DNA from: Serratia sp. FDAARGOS_506
Lineage (GTDB): Bacteria; Pseudomonadota; Gammaproteobacteria; Enterobacterales; Enterobacteriaceae
Length of the DNA stretch: 64,000 nt
Direction: 5' to 3'
Assembly (NCBI RefSeq): GCF_003812745.1
Contig: NZ_CP033831.1
Coordinates: 992,001 to 1,056,000 of the forward strand
Shown here: in pieces, positions 8,711 through 17,450 of the stretch
Layout of the letters: each line of letters starts with the position of its first letter
Position numbering within the stretch: position 1 is the stretch's first letter
Notes under the pieces: generated by a model
Told to the model about the DNA's origin: nothing
Databases searched by the model: none
What the model saw: the letters and a program-made list of their open reading frames with translations, nothing else
Made by a program: the position numbers and the translations under genes

Positions 8711-9413
8711 CTCGCTCTTTCCTCCCCACATACCGGGAGTGCTACGGCGCAGCGAGACACAGTTCACGTTGCGCCTTTTCATGTCGAATATCAATCAGCG
8801 ACAACGCCTTTCATTATTATCTCATTAAAGTTAATCAATTAATTATCCAATAACGGATCATTCATCTCAGTTTAATTTAATCGTCATACTTACATGGCCG
8901 CTAACAGCAACATTAACGATTAAAGAAATACATAAAGTGGCAATAAACGTGATTTTCATTATTCCTCTTATAATAATATAAGATAAGAAATTCTTTATAA
9001 TTTTTTATGATTCAGCCTGTTACCCCTTACTGAGAAGTGAAAGCTCATATTCGCCCCAATAACGGCCCCATCCTCTGCAACCTGTTATCGCCATGCCCAC
9101 CTTACACGCAAAAACAAAAAATAGACCAATAAACAAATAGATAAAGAAGCTCAAGTTCACTGCGCCACCCCGTAAAAGCAGCAATCCTCGATGAGCAGCC
9201 TATAAAAAACAGCAAGAAAACAAGATTAAAAACAAATGATATCGAAATAATTAATTAAAAAATAACTCAAACAAAAATAATTTAATCAAACCATTAAAAA
9301 TATTTAATGTAAAACCAGGCTAATTTAACAACCACCTTTTATAATGTTCGAGTGCCTGGCTACGACTCACTTTATTTAATTCGATTAATTCCTTATTTTT
9401 TGGAGGTGGTTCC
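8711..9413 (+). promoter_or_regulatory. AT-rich leader of the swrW gene
   Basis: This 700-base gap holds no gene I can support. Its AT content is far higher than its surroundings, especially 8800-9010 and 9180-9330, as in H-NS-silenced leaders. A -10-like TATAAT lies at 9340-9345 without a good -35 at the right spacing. It is flanked by the inverted pair CCAGGC (9315-9320) and GCCTGG (9354-9359), a possible operator. A strong ribosome binding site TGGAGGTGG (9401-9409) precedes the GTG start. Confidence 0.5.
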
Positions 9414-12400
9414 GTGTCCGCTTATTCCCTGACGACCGTGCAACAAGCCGTGTGGCTAGACCAATCTTTAAACCCCGATATCCCCTTATATAACATTGGG
9501 TGTTTGTGGCGCGTAGAGCGCGAGATTTCGTTGCCGCTGTTTCAAGAGGCCATACGGCAAATACAGCAACAACATGATGCGCTGCAAACCACGCTGAAAG
9601 AAACGCCGCAAGGCATTACTCAGGAAACCCGCGACCGGGCCTATATCGACTTGCACTACCACGATTTTTCGCGCAGACAAGATGCCGTCGGCCAGGCGGA
9701 AGCACACCTTCGTTCTCAATTCCTGCAGCCTTATTCACTGTATGACAGCCTGCTCTGGCGCTGCCATCTGGCCAAAGTCGGCGAATCCAGCACGCTATGG
9801 CTGCTTGCTTCCCATCACCTGATTGCGGACGGCACCTCAATTTCTCTGCTGAGCAAAATGATCATGGAGCGTTATAAACAATTAAAAACAGGGGAAAAAA
9901 ACGAATTCACCCGCTCACGTTACCAGGACTTCGTCACCAGCGATCGAACCTATCAGCAATCGCCACGCTACGAGCGCGATCGTGATTTTTGGTTGGAACG
10001 TTTCACCAACGCGCCCCCCTCCATGCTGGAGCGCCGCCAAAATCACTGTGAGCAGCAAACCTACCCCAGCAGCCAGATAATCAAGCGGTTGCCACGCGAG
10101 CGTTTCCTTCAGTTGGAGCAATACGCCGCCGCACAGGGCGGTTCTGCAATGCATTTTTTGAGCGCTCTGCTCGCCACCTGGTTCTCCCGGATTTGGCAAA
10201 CCGAGCAATTCACGCTGGGCGTGCCGGTACATAACCGCAGTACCGCCGAACATAAGCAAACGCTGGGCATGTTTTCCTCGATGCTCCCCCTGCGCATCAC
10301 GGTCGATTCGCAGCAACCCTTCGGTCACTTACTGCGGCAAATCGGCAGCGAGCTGCGTCAGTGTTATCGCCACCAACGTTTCCCCATTGCCGAACTCAAC
10401 CGCCATCTGAATCTGCATCAGCAGGGGCGACGCCAGCTGTTCGACATCAGCTTTTCGCTGGAGGTTTTTCCGACCGACATCGAACTGGAAGGCTGCCAGT
10501 TCAAGGTTGAAAACCTGCACCACGGTCAGGAACAGCTGCCCCTAGGCATCTACCTGCGCCATTATCATCCGGGTGACGATCCGCTGCTGGAGTTCAACCT
10601 CAATCAGGCCTGGTTCAGTCAAGAGGACGGTGAGCGCATCGCCGCACGCATACTGCACCTGCTGGACACGCTGCTGGACGGCGATCCGGCGCTGCCGCTG
10701 GGGCAGTTACCGCTGCTGTTGCCGCAGGAAAGAGAGCAAATCTTCCATCAATGGAATGACACCCGACAAACATGGGCAGACATGCCGCAAGGCATTCATC
10801 AATTCCTGGAACGGCAGGCTGCGCTGACGCCGCAGGCGCCGGCACTGTGCTACGAAAATCACGAAATCAGTTATCAACAGCTGAATCAGCGGGCCAATCG
10901 ATTGGCCGCCTTTCTCCGGCTGCAGGGCTTACAGCCTGACGACCGCGTCGCAGTATGCGTCAGCCGCAGCCCGGAGATGGTGATTGCCCTGTACGCCATC
11001 CTGAAGGCGGGCGCCGCCTATGTTCCGCTCGATCCCGATTATCCGCAGGACCGCCTGCGCCACATGCTGGAAGATTGCGGCGCCCAATTCGTTTTAATCG
11101 ACGATGGTGGCGAACAGGCACTGCACCCGTTGCGGGATATCGCCGTGCCACGGTTGCATCTGCAGCGTGAAAGCTACCTATGGCGACAAGCGTCGGATGA
11201 TAACCCACCGCCGCTGACCACCGAGCTGCAGCGCTGCCTGGCTTACGTGATCTACACTTCCGGTTCAACGGGAAAACCCAAAGGGGTGATGAACGAACAC
11301 CGCGGGGTGATCAACCGTTTACTGTGGATGCAGCAGGCTTACCCATTGACGCCGGAGGATGTCGTGCTGCAGAAAACGCCGTTCAGCTTCGACGTCTCGG
11401 TCTGGGAGTTTTTCTGGCCGATGATGGTCGGCGCCCGGCTGGCCATCGCCAAACCGGGCGGTCACCAGGAACCGGATTATCTCAGCGCCTGCATCGCCCA
11501 ACATGGCGTCACCACGCTGCATTTCGTCCCCTCAATGCTGCAGCTGTTTTTACGCCACGGCGATATGGCGCAATGTGCCTCCCTGAAACGCATTATGTGC
11601 AGCGGCGAAGCATTGCCGCTCGCCACTGTACAACGCTGCCTGCAGCAGTTGCCGCAGGCAGAACTGCACAATCTCTACGGCCCGACAGAAGCAGCCGTTG
11701 ACGTTTCCAGCTGGCAATGCCTGCCCGATGATCCACGCCCCTTGGTACCGATCGGTAAACCGATTGCCAATACCCAGCTCCACATTCTGGATGATCAACT
11801 GCAGCCATTACCGCCTGGCATCGCCGGCGAATTGCATATCGGCGGTATTCAGGTTGCTCGCGGCTATCTGAACCGCGTAGAGCTGAGCGCCGAGCGATTT
11901 ATCGCCGATCCCTTCAGCCCTGACCCGCAGGCTCGCCTGTATAAAACCGGCGATCTGGCCCGCTGGCTGCCGGATGGTAACATTGAGTATCTGGGCAGAA
12001 ACGATTTCCAGGTCAAAATCCACGGCCTGCGTATTGAATTAGGCGAGATCGAACAGCAGCTCAGACAGTGTCCGGGCGTTGAAGATGCGGCTATTCTGGC
12101 GCGGGAAGATGAGAGCGGCGGCAAGCGCCTGGTAGCCTATGTCGTCGCCCCTGAGCAGGGCGCCGGCGCCACCGAATGGCGTCGGCAGTTACAGCAGCAC
12201 CTGCCGGACTTTATGGTGCCGTCCTGTTTTATCCGACTGGATACTTTCCCACTGTCCCCCAACGGCAAGCTGGATCGCAAGGCTTTACCGGCACCTGCCA
12301 ACATGCAGGAAACCGCCGCTTATGAGGCCCCGCAAGGCGAGCTGGAACAGCAGCTTGCCGAACTGTGGAGCGAACTGCTCGGCACAACACGCATTGGCCG

Positions 12401-13352
12401 TGACGATGACTTCTTCGCGCTGGGCGGCCATTCGCTGCATGCCATTCAGCTGCTGGTCAAACTCAAGCGATATGGGCATTCGTTGGGCATTAAAACGCTG
12501 TTTGCTCACCCGACGCTGCGCGGCCAAGCCCGTGTTATCACCGACGGCGTACCCGCAATGGCTCCTGTCACCTCCGAGCCCCTGCAGCAGCTGTTGGCGC
12601 GTCTGAATCAGGCCAGTTTCACCTTTAAACAGGTAGAGCGCTTGAACCATGCTATCGGCCCCGACAGCGTCTGGATGATCCACCCTGCCGTCACCGGTTG
12701 CGATGTTTACCGCGATTTGGCGAACTATTTGGAGAAGGATTTCAAAGTCTTAGGCATCAACAATTACAACCTGTTCCAGCAGCCGCACATCACTTCACTG
12801 CGCGAGCTGGCGTCATATTACCTCGGCCATATGCGGCTGTCGCCGGCACGCCCCGTGCGTCTGTTGGGTTGGTCGCTAGGAGGGCTGATCGCACTGGAGA
12901 TGGCTGCTCAACTGGAAAGCCAGGGCTATCGCGACATCCAGCTATTCCTGCTTGACACTTTCTACCGAACCCCATTCCAAATCCGCAGCGAGCCGGGCAT
13001 GCTGGCGGCGATGCTGGCCATGCTGGGCATTGACGGCGAGGCCGCCGAGCGGGCGTTAAAGGCAGAGCCGACGGAGCTGGCATTGGCGAAGCAAACGCTC
13101 AGCGCACCGTTGCAACATGCCCGCATCACGCTGTTCAAAGCGACCGAAGATGCAAACCTGAATATCGCCGGCCTGGGCGATGAACGGGAACTGCTGGCGA
13201 TTGCCGACAATGGCCTGTCGGCAATCAGCCAACATCTGCAGGTGCATCCGCTGGCCTGCAACCATCACTCTATTATCTTCAGCCACGAGGAAATAGGGCG
13301 CGCCTTGCGACAGTCGTCGCGCACGCCGGCGATGCTCGGCAATCTTCCCTGA
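9414..13352 (+). CDS. swrW: Single-module nonribosomal peptide synthetase (C-A-T-TE), probable serrawettin W1 synthetase SwrW
   Basis: A 1312-residue single-module synthetase. The condensation domain (about 1-440) has HHLIADG at 134-140. The adenylation domain (about 460-960) has YTSGSTGKPKG (614-624), FDVSVWEFF, LYGPTE and YKTGDLARW. The thiolation domain has GGHSL with phosphopantetheine Ser1007. The thioesterase (about 1060-1300) has GWSLGG with nucleophile Ser1154. The specificity residues read D-V-W-H-M-S-L-V-D, nearly the serine code of EntF. SwrW is known to make serrawettin W1, a cyclic dimer of 3-hydroxydecanoyl-serine used as a surfactant in surface spreading. This matches in architecture, length and predicted amino acid. 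GTG start behind TGGAGGTGG. The carrier-activating enzyme is not in the window. Confidence 0.88.
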   Translation: MSAYSLTTVQQAVWLDQSLNPDIPLYNIGCLWRVEREISLPLFQEAIRQIQQQHDALQTTLKETPQGITQETRDRAYIDLHYHDFSRRQDAVGQAEAHLRSQFLQPYSLYDSLLWRCHLAKVGESSTLWLLASHHLIADGTSISLLSKMIMERYKQLKTGEKNEFTRSRYQDFVTSDRTYQQSPRYERDRDFWLERFTNAPPSMLERRQNHCEQQTYPSSQIIKRLPRERFLQLEQYAAAQGGSAMHFLSALLATWFSRIWQTEQFTLGVPVHNRSTAEHKQTLGMFSSMLPLRITVDSQQPFGHLLRQIGSELRQCYRHQRFPIAELNRHLNLHQQGRRQLFDISFSLEVFPTDIELEGCQFKVENLHHGQEQLPLGIYLRHYHPGDDPLLEFNLNQAWFSQEDGERIAARILHLLDTLLDGDPALPLGQLPLLLPQEREQIFHQWNDTRQTWADMPQGIHQFLERQAALTPQAPALCYENHEISYQQLNQRANRLAAFLRLQGLQPDDRVAVCVSRSPEMVIALYAILKAGAAYVPLDPDYPQDRLRHMLEDCGAQFVLIDDGGEQALHPLRDIAVPRLHLQRESYLWRQASDDNPPPLTTELQRCLAYVIYTSGSTGKPKGVMNEHRGVINRLLWMQQAYPLTPEDVVLQKTPFSFDVSVWEFFWPMMVGARLAIAKPGGHQEPDYLSACIAQHGVTTLHFVPSMLQLFLRHGDMAQCASLKRIMCSGEALPLATVQRCLQQLPQAELHNLYGPTEAAVDVSSWQCLPDDPRPLVPIGKPIANTQLHILDDQLQPLPPGIAGELHIGGIQVARGYLNRVELSAERFIADPFSPDPQARLYKTGDLARWLPDGNIEYLGRNDFQVKIHGLRIELGEIEQQLRQCPGVEDAAILAREDESGGKRLVAYVVAPEQGAGATEWRRQLQQHLPDFMVPSCFIRLDTFPLSPNGKLDRKALPAPANMQETAAYEAPQGELEQQLAELWSELLGTTRIGRDDDFFALGGHSLHAIQLLVKLKRYGHSLGIKTLFAHPTLRGQARVITDGVPAMAPVTSEPLQQLLARLNQASFTFKQVERLNHAIGPDSVWMIHPAVTGCDVYRDLANYLEKDFKVLGINNYNLFQQPHITSLRELASYYLGHMRLSPARPVRLLGWSLGGLIALEMAAQLESQGYRDIQLFLLDTFYRTPFQIRSEPGMLAAMLAMLGIDGEAAERALKAEPTELALAKQTLSAPLQHARITLFKATEDANLNIAGLGDERELLAIADNGLSAISQHLQVHPLACNHHSIIFSHEEIGRALRQSSRTPAMLGNLP

Positions 13353-13359
13353 CGCTATA

Positions 13360-13388
13360 CGGTCTGCGGCGTTGTTCGCTGCAGACCG
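13360..13388 (+). terminator. Hairpin between swrW and the convergent cidB/lrgB gene
   Basis: CGGTCTGC (13360-13367) pairs perfectly with GCAGACCG (13381-13388). There is no T tract, so it is only a possible terminator for the two convergent genes. Confidence 0.55.
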
Positions 13389-13392
13389 CCCC

Positions 13393-14082
13393 CTACCACA
13401 TCAGCCGACCGATCAGCGGCGCGGCCACCACCGTGATAATGCCGGCCAGCATCATCACCAGGCTCGACACCACGCCCTCCTGCGGCCCCAGCTCATAGGC
13501 GCGGGCGGTGCCGGCGCCGTGCGACGAGGCGCCAAATCCGGCCCCCTTCGCCAGGCGGCTGCGCACCGCCAGGCGTAGAAACAGAATGTCGCCCACCGCC
13601 ATGCCGAACACCCCGGTGATCACCACAAACAGCGCCACCAGATCCGGCTGGCCACCCATCTGTTTGGCGGCCTCCAGCGCGAACGGCGTAGTGATTGAAC
13701 GCACCGCCAGACTGCGCTGCACCTCTTCCGGCAGCGTCAGCAGGCGCGCCAGCCACACCGAACTGTACACCGCCACCAGCACCGCCGTCGTTACCCCGGC
13801 GGTCAGCGACAGCCAGTGGCGGCGGATGATATGCAGGTTCTCGTACACCGGCACCGCGAAGGCGATGGTCGCCGGCCCCAGCAACCACAGCAGCCAGTGG
13901 GTTTCGCCGATGTAATCCTGATAGGAGATGTGGGTGACCACCAGCAGCAGCACCAGGATCATCGGCGTCAGCACCAGCGGCATCAGCAGCAGCGTACGGC
14001 GACGGCGATAGAGCTTCTTGTTGGCGAAATAGAGCGCCAACGTCGCCAGAAAACAGGCCAGGCTGAGGATAAAATCATTCAT
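13393..14082 (-). CDS. LrgB/CidB family membrane protein
   Basis: A 229-residue membrane protein of the LrgB/CidB (YohK) family with six to seven hydrophobic helices. Signatures include LLGPATIAFAVPVYEN, ITTPFALEAAKQMGG and GASSHGAGTARAYELGPQEG. Members pair with a CidA/LrgA holin-like partner and are linked to murein hydrolase control, overflow metabolism or pyruvate/glycolate transport in other bacteria. It overlaps the upstream cidA-type gene by 8 nt, so the two form a coupled operon. Which substrate is handled here is unknown. Confidence 0.9.
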   Translation of the reverse strand: MNDFILSLACFLATLALYFANKKLYRRRRTLLLMPLVLTPMILVLLLVVTHISYQDYIGETHWLLWLLGPATIAFAVPVYENLHIIRRHWLSLTAGVTTAVLVAVYSSVWLARLLTLPEEVQRSLAVRSITTPFALEAAKQMGGQPDLVALFVVITGVFGMAVGDILFLRLAVRSRLAKGAGFGASSHGAGTARAYELGPQEGVVSSLVMMLAGIITVVAAPLIGRLMW

Positions 14083-14497
14083 GGCGCTGCTTCCGTCGCT
14101 GCAGCCAAATCTCCAGCCGATACACCCTGTCCACCACCAGCCCGGTAGCGCCCAGCGTCAGCATGGTGCTGACCGCGATCACCAGAAAGATCTTCCAGCC
14201 CTCGACCATCAGCAACTGGGCATAGTTGACCACCGCCACCACCGCCGGCACGAAGAACAGCAGCATTTCCGCCAGCAGCCAGCGGGAACCGGCCTTGACC
14301 CAGCTCAGCGGCAGAATGCGCAGCAGGATCAGCGCCAGCAGCATCAGCATGCCGACGATATTGGCGGGGAGCGGCAGGTGGAATTGTTGCACCAGACGAT
14401 CGGCGATCAGGAACAGCGCCGCATACAACGCCACCTGAATCGGCACCTGCAAACGGGTCAGCAGGGAGGGGGCAACGCGGCGTAACGCCAGAGACAT
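14075..14497 (-). CDS. CidA/LrgA family holin-like protein
   Basis: A 140-residue protein with four hydrophobic helices. It contains PLPANIVGMLMLLALILL and the C-terminal basic tail RVYRLEIWLQRRKQRHE, as in CidA/LrgA (UPF0299) proteins. ATG 14497 is taken as the start, with GAGG nine bases upstream; a TTG at 14512 is in frame but lacks a site. It overlaps the next gene by 8 nt. The pair is divergent from a LysR regulator, the arrangement seen with CidR-controlled cidAB. Confidence 0.9.
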   Translation of the reverse strand: MSLALRRVAPSLLTRLQVPIQVALYAALFLIADRLVQQFHLPLPANIVGMLMLLALILLRILPLSWVKAGSRWLLAEMLLFFVPAVVAVVNYAQLLMVEGWKIFLVIAVSTMLTLGATGLVVDRVYRLEIWLQRRKQRHE

Positions 14498-14592
14498 GAA
14501 AGATGACCTCAAACAATAAATTGACGGCCTACAGTATACGCAGCCGGGAAACCACGCCTGAAATGAATTAAAATTATCGACATCATGCCGTC

Positions 14593-14608
14593 CGGGAATA
14601 GTTTCCCG
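14593..14608 (+). promoter_or_regulatory. Inverted repeat between the cidAB-type operon and its LysR gene
   Basis: CGGGAA-TAGT-TTCCCG is an inverted repeat in the 140-bp divergent gap, with a further GGGAAA half at about 14548. It could be the regulator's operator, but its position close to the LysR gene ribosome binding site also fits an mRNA hairpin. Confidence 0.4.
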
Positions 14609-14637
14609 CCGGTAGCGTCCCCAAGGAGAACCCTAAC

Positions 14638-15525
14638 GTGGATGTCCGCACCCTGCGCTACTTCGTTGAAGTGGTGCGCCAGCAAAGCTTCACCCGCGCG
14701 GCGGAAAAACTGTTCGTCACCCAGCCCACCATCAGCAAGATGCTGCGGCATCTGGAAGAGGAGCTGGAATGCACGCTGCTGATCCGCGAAGGCCGCAAGC
14801 TGCGCCTGACCGACAGCGGCCAGGCGGTGTATCAGCGCGGCCTGACGATCCTCGACGAATTCCGTCAGCTGGAGGCGGAGCTGGAAGACATCAGCTCGGT
14901 GAAAAAGGGCGTGCTGCGGCTGGGCATTCCGCCGATGGTCGGCAGGCAGATCGCCGATCTGATCCGCCGCTTTCGCCAGACCTACCCCGGCATCGAATTG
15001 AAAATTTCCGAGCTGGGCGGGCTGTCGGTCGAACAGGCGGTGATGTCCGGCGAACTGGATCTGGCGATGACGGTGCTGCCCTTCGATTCGGAGCAGCCGC
15101 TGACCTTTCTGCCGCTGCTGGGCCATCCGATGTGCGTGGTGGCGCCGCGTACGCCGCAGTGGCTCAACCGCACCCGCATCAATATCGCCGAATTGGCCGA
15201 CAGCCCGATCCTGATTTATAACGAAGACTTTGCGCTGTACAAGATGCTGATGAAGGCGTTTCGCCAGGCCGGTTTCGAACCGCAAATCGCGGTGCGCAGC
15301 GGCCAATGGGACTTCCTCGCCTCGATGGTGCAGGCCGGCGTGGGCATCGCCATGCTGCCGGAGCCGGTCTGCCGCTGGCTGGACAAGGAAAACCTGGTCT
15401 GGCTGCCGCTGGAGCCGCGCATGGAGTGGAAAATCGGGCTGATCTGGCGCCAGGGCAGCTACCTGTCGCACAGCGCGCAGGCCTGGATTGCCTGCTGCCG
15501 CGACTACTGGCCGCCGCTCAAGTAA
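14638..15525 (+). CDS. LysR-family transcriptional regulator, CidR-like
   Basis: A 295-residue LysR protein. The N-terminal winged helix-turn-helix shows LRYFVEVVRQQSFTRAAEKL and VTQPTISKMLRHLEEEL (residues 5-47). The rest is the periplasmic-binding-like effector domain, including GELDLAMTVLP. It is divergent from the CidA/LrgB pair, so it most likely activates that operon in response to a metabolite (acetate or pyruvate in studied CidR proteins). Start is GTG 14638 with AAGGAG at 14623-14628. Confidence 0.9.
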   Translation: MDVRTLRYFVEVVRQQSFTRAAEKLFVTQPTISKMLRHLEEELECTLLIREGRKLRLTDSGQAVYQRGLTILDEFRQLEAELEDISSVKKGVLRLGIPPMVGRQIADLIRRFRQTYPGIELKISELGGLSVEQAVMSGELDLAMTVLPFDSEQPLTFLPLLGHPMCVVAPRTPQWLNRTRINIAELADSPILIYNEDFALYKMLMKAFRQAGFEPQIAVRSGQWDFLASMVQAGVGIAMLPEPVCRWLDKENLVWLPLEPRMEWKIGLIWRQGSYLSHSAQAWIACCRDYWPPLK

Positions 15526-15535
15526 CCCAAAAAAC

Positions 15536-15557
15536 AAGGGCCGCGCAGGCGGCCCTT
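15536..15557 (-). terminator. Hairpin terminator between the LysR gene and yjcE
   Basis: AAGGGCCGC (15536-15544) pairs with GCGGCCCTT (15549-15557) around GCAG. It lies between convergent genes. The A-rich flank upstream (15528-15534) supplies a T tract on the minus strand for yjcE; on the plus strand only CAGG follows. Confidence 0.8.
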
Positions 15558-15602
15558 CAGGACAGGAATAAAGAGGAAAAACGTTTATTCCTCCTTGGCG
15601 GT

Positions 15603-17252
15603 TTACCCTTCGCGCTCGATCAACAGCGCTTCGAGCAGGTCGAGATCGTGCAGCAGTTTTTGCAGCGTCTCGTTACTGATTTTCTGCGTGGCGCGCAGGT
15701 GGTACAGCTCGCCGCGCTCGGCACGCAGCGCCGTCAGGCGGAAACGCCGCTCGAGGTTTTCCATCGCCAGCGCATTTTCGATGTCGTCTTTCGACGCGAT
15801 ACGCCGCCGCAGCATGCCCGTTACCCGCGAACTGACCTCTTTCAACACCTGCGGATCGAGGTTCTCTTCGGTATCGGCAACCAGGCGCTCTTCCATTTTA
15901 TTCACGCTCTCGATCGCCACTTCGGCCGCCATGGCGATCGCCATGCGCTCTTCCTGCTTGCTGGCGCTCTTGTCGGTGACCTGCACGCCGCGCAGCAGCA
16001 GCGGCAACGCCAGCACGCCGACGATCAACGACAGCAGGATCACCCCGGCGGCGATAAACACCAGCTGATAGCGTGCCGGGAAGGCGGTGCCGTCGCTCAG
16101 CAACAGCGGGATCGACAGCACACCGGCCAGGGTAATCGCCCCGCGTACCCCGGCGAACGACGCCACCCACAGCTCGCGCGTGCTGTAATCGCCAAACTGC
16201 AGCGGACGCTTTTTCATAAAGCGGTTGCTGGTCTTCTTCATCACCCACAGCCAGGTGAAACGCAGCACCAGCAGCGCGGCGTAGATAGTGGCCACGTCGG
16301 CGAACAGATACCAGGTCTGGATGGTCGGATCCAATTCCGCCTGCAGGATAGAGGTTTCAAGAATGCCCGGCAGCTGCAGGCCCAACATGATGAACACCAT
16401 GCCGTTGAACACGAACTCCAGCATCGCCCATACGCTGTTAGCGCGCAGGCGCATCGCCAGCGGCGCGTTGCGGATCACGCCGGACTGGCTGATGGTCATC
16501 CCCGCCGCTACCGCCGCCAGGATGCCGGAGACGCCGATGTGTTCGGCGATCAGGTAAGAAGCGAACGGCAGCAGCAGCAGGAATACGATCTGGGTTGCCG
16601 GATCGTCGCCGCTCCAGCGGCTCATCACCCGCAGCGATTTACTGTAGGTCCAGGTGACCGCCACGCCGGCCAGCAGGCCGCCGATCGCCACTTTGAGGAA
16701 CTCGAGGGTCGCGCCGCCCACGGTGAACACCATGGTGCCCATCGCCACCGCGATGGCGAACTTGAGCGACACCAGGCCGGACGCGTCGTTCATCAGCGCC
16801 TCGCCTTCGAGCACGCCCATGATCGGCTTGGGAATACGCCCTTTACCAACGATACCGGACAGCGCCACGGCATCGGTCGGCGACAGCACCGCTGCCAGTG
16901 CGAAGGCCGCCACCAGCGGAATGCCCGGCACCATGGCGTAGATCAGGTAGCCGACGCCGACCACGGTGATCAGCACCAGCACCAGCGCCAGGCCGAGAAT
17001 TTCACGCCCGTGGTGCAGGAATTCGCGCGTCGGCGTTTTCCAGCCGTCGGCGAACAACAGCGGCGGGATGAACAGCACCAGGAACAGTTCGGGATCAAAG
17101 TCGACGTGCAGCCCGAAATGCGGCCAGGCCAACAGGGCCCCAATGGCGATTTGCATCAGCGGCAGCGGCACCTGGAACGGCAACATGCGCGTCACCACCC
17201 CGGACAGGGAGACCACCAGGATCAAAATGAGGATTGTAAAAAAGATTTCCAT
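15603..17252 (-). CDS. yjcE: Na+/H+ antiporter of the CPA1 family (YjcE)
   Basis: A 549-residue protein, the same length as E. coli YjcE and very similar along its sequence. The antiporter core has FIPPLLFADGWKTPTREF, LSPTDAVALSGIVG and GEALMNDASGLVSLKF (ion-binding Asp pair region), plus ASFAGVRGAITLAGVLSIP. A C-terminal cytosolic helical region of about 130 residues (EERMAIAMAAEVAIESV onward) may regulate it. It exchanges monovalent cations for protons across the inner membrane. It sits next to ghxP as in E. coli but is probably transcribed separately. Confidence 0.93.
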   Translation of the reverse strand: MEIFFTILILILVVSLSGVVTRMLPFQVPLPLMQIAIGALLAWPHFGLHVDFDPELFLVLFIPPLLFADGWKTPTREFLHHGREILGLALVLVLITVVGVGYLIYAMVPGIPLVAAFALAAVLSPTDAVALSGIVGKGRIPKPIMGVLEGEALMNDASGLVSLKFAIAVAMGTMVFTVGGATLEFLKVAIGGLLAGVAVTWTYSKSLRVMSRWSGDDPATQIVFLLLLPFASYLIAEHIGVSGILAAVAAGMTISQSGVIRNAPLAMRLRANSVWAMLEFVFNGMVFIMLGLQLPGILETSILQAELDPTIQTWYLFADVATIYAALLVLRFTWLWVMKKTSNRFMKKRPLQFGDYSTRELWVASFAGVRGAITLAGVLSIPLLLSDGTAFPARYQLVFIAAGVILLSLIVGVLALPLLLRGVQVTDKSASKQEERMAIAMAAEVAIESVNKMEERLVADTEENLDPQVLKEVSSRVTGMLRRRIASKDDIENALAMENLERRFRLTALRAERGELYHLRATQKISNETLQKLLHDLDLLEALLIEREG

Positions 17253-17412
17253 GCTTTCCTTAGACTCTACGATTCAGACGACATCGGCTCAGGGCCTGCG
17301 TTGGTTCCGATAGTAGATCACTTTTTTTACAGCCGTTAAAGCTTGTTGTGCCTTTCAAAACGCGGTGCAGAGCAGAAGAAGACTTATCTTAAGAAGGGAA
17401 ATGCCGCAGCAC

Positions 17413-17441
17413 GTTTCCCCCGCCCGCCGGGCGAGGGAAAC
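17413..17441 (-). terminator. Hairpin after ghxP
   Basis: GTTTCCC (17413-17419) and CGCCC (17421-17425) pair with GGGCG (17429-17433) and GGGAAAC (17435-17441). No T run follows on the minus strand, so intrinsic termination is uncertain. Confidence 0.6.
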
Positions 17442-17450
17442 CTGAGGGCC

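Noticed and set aside
8711-9413. A small gene in the AT-rich leader
   Set aside because: No frame with both a ribosome binding site and plausible composition.
9414-13352. The synthetase as EntF (enterobactin)
   Set aside because: It has the same domain order and serine code, but stands alone without ent genes, and an acyl-loading single module in Serratia fits SwrW better.
15306-17339. A 677-codon plus-strand frame over the end of the LysR gene and yjcE
   Set aside because: Low-complexity His/Gln/Arg composition, antisense to a well recognised antiporter, no ribosome binding site.
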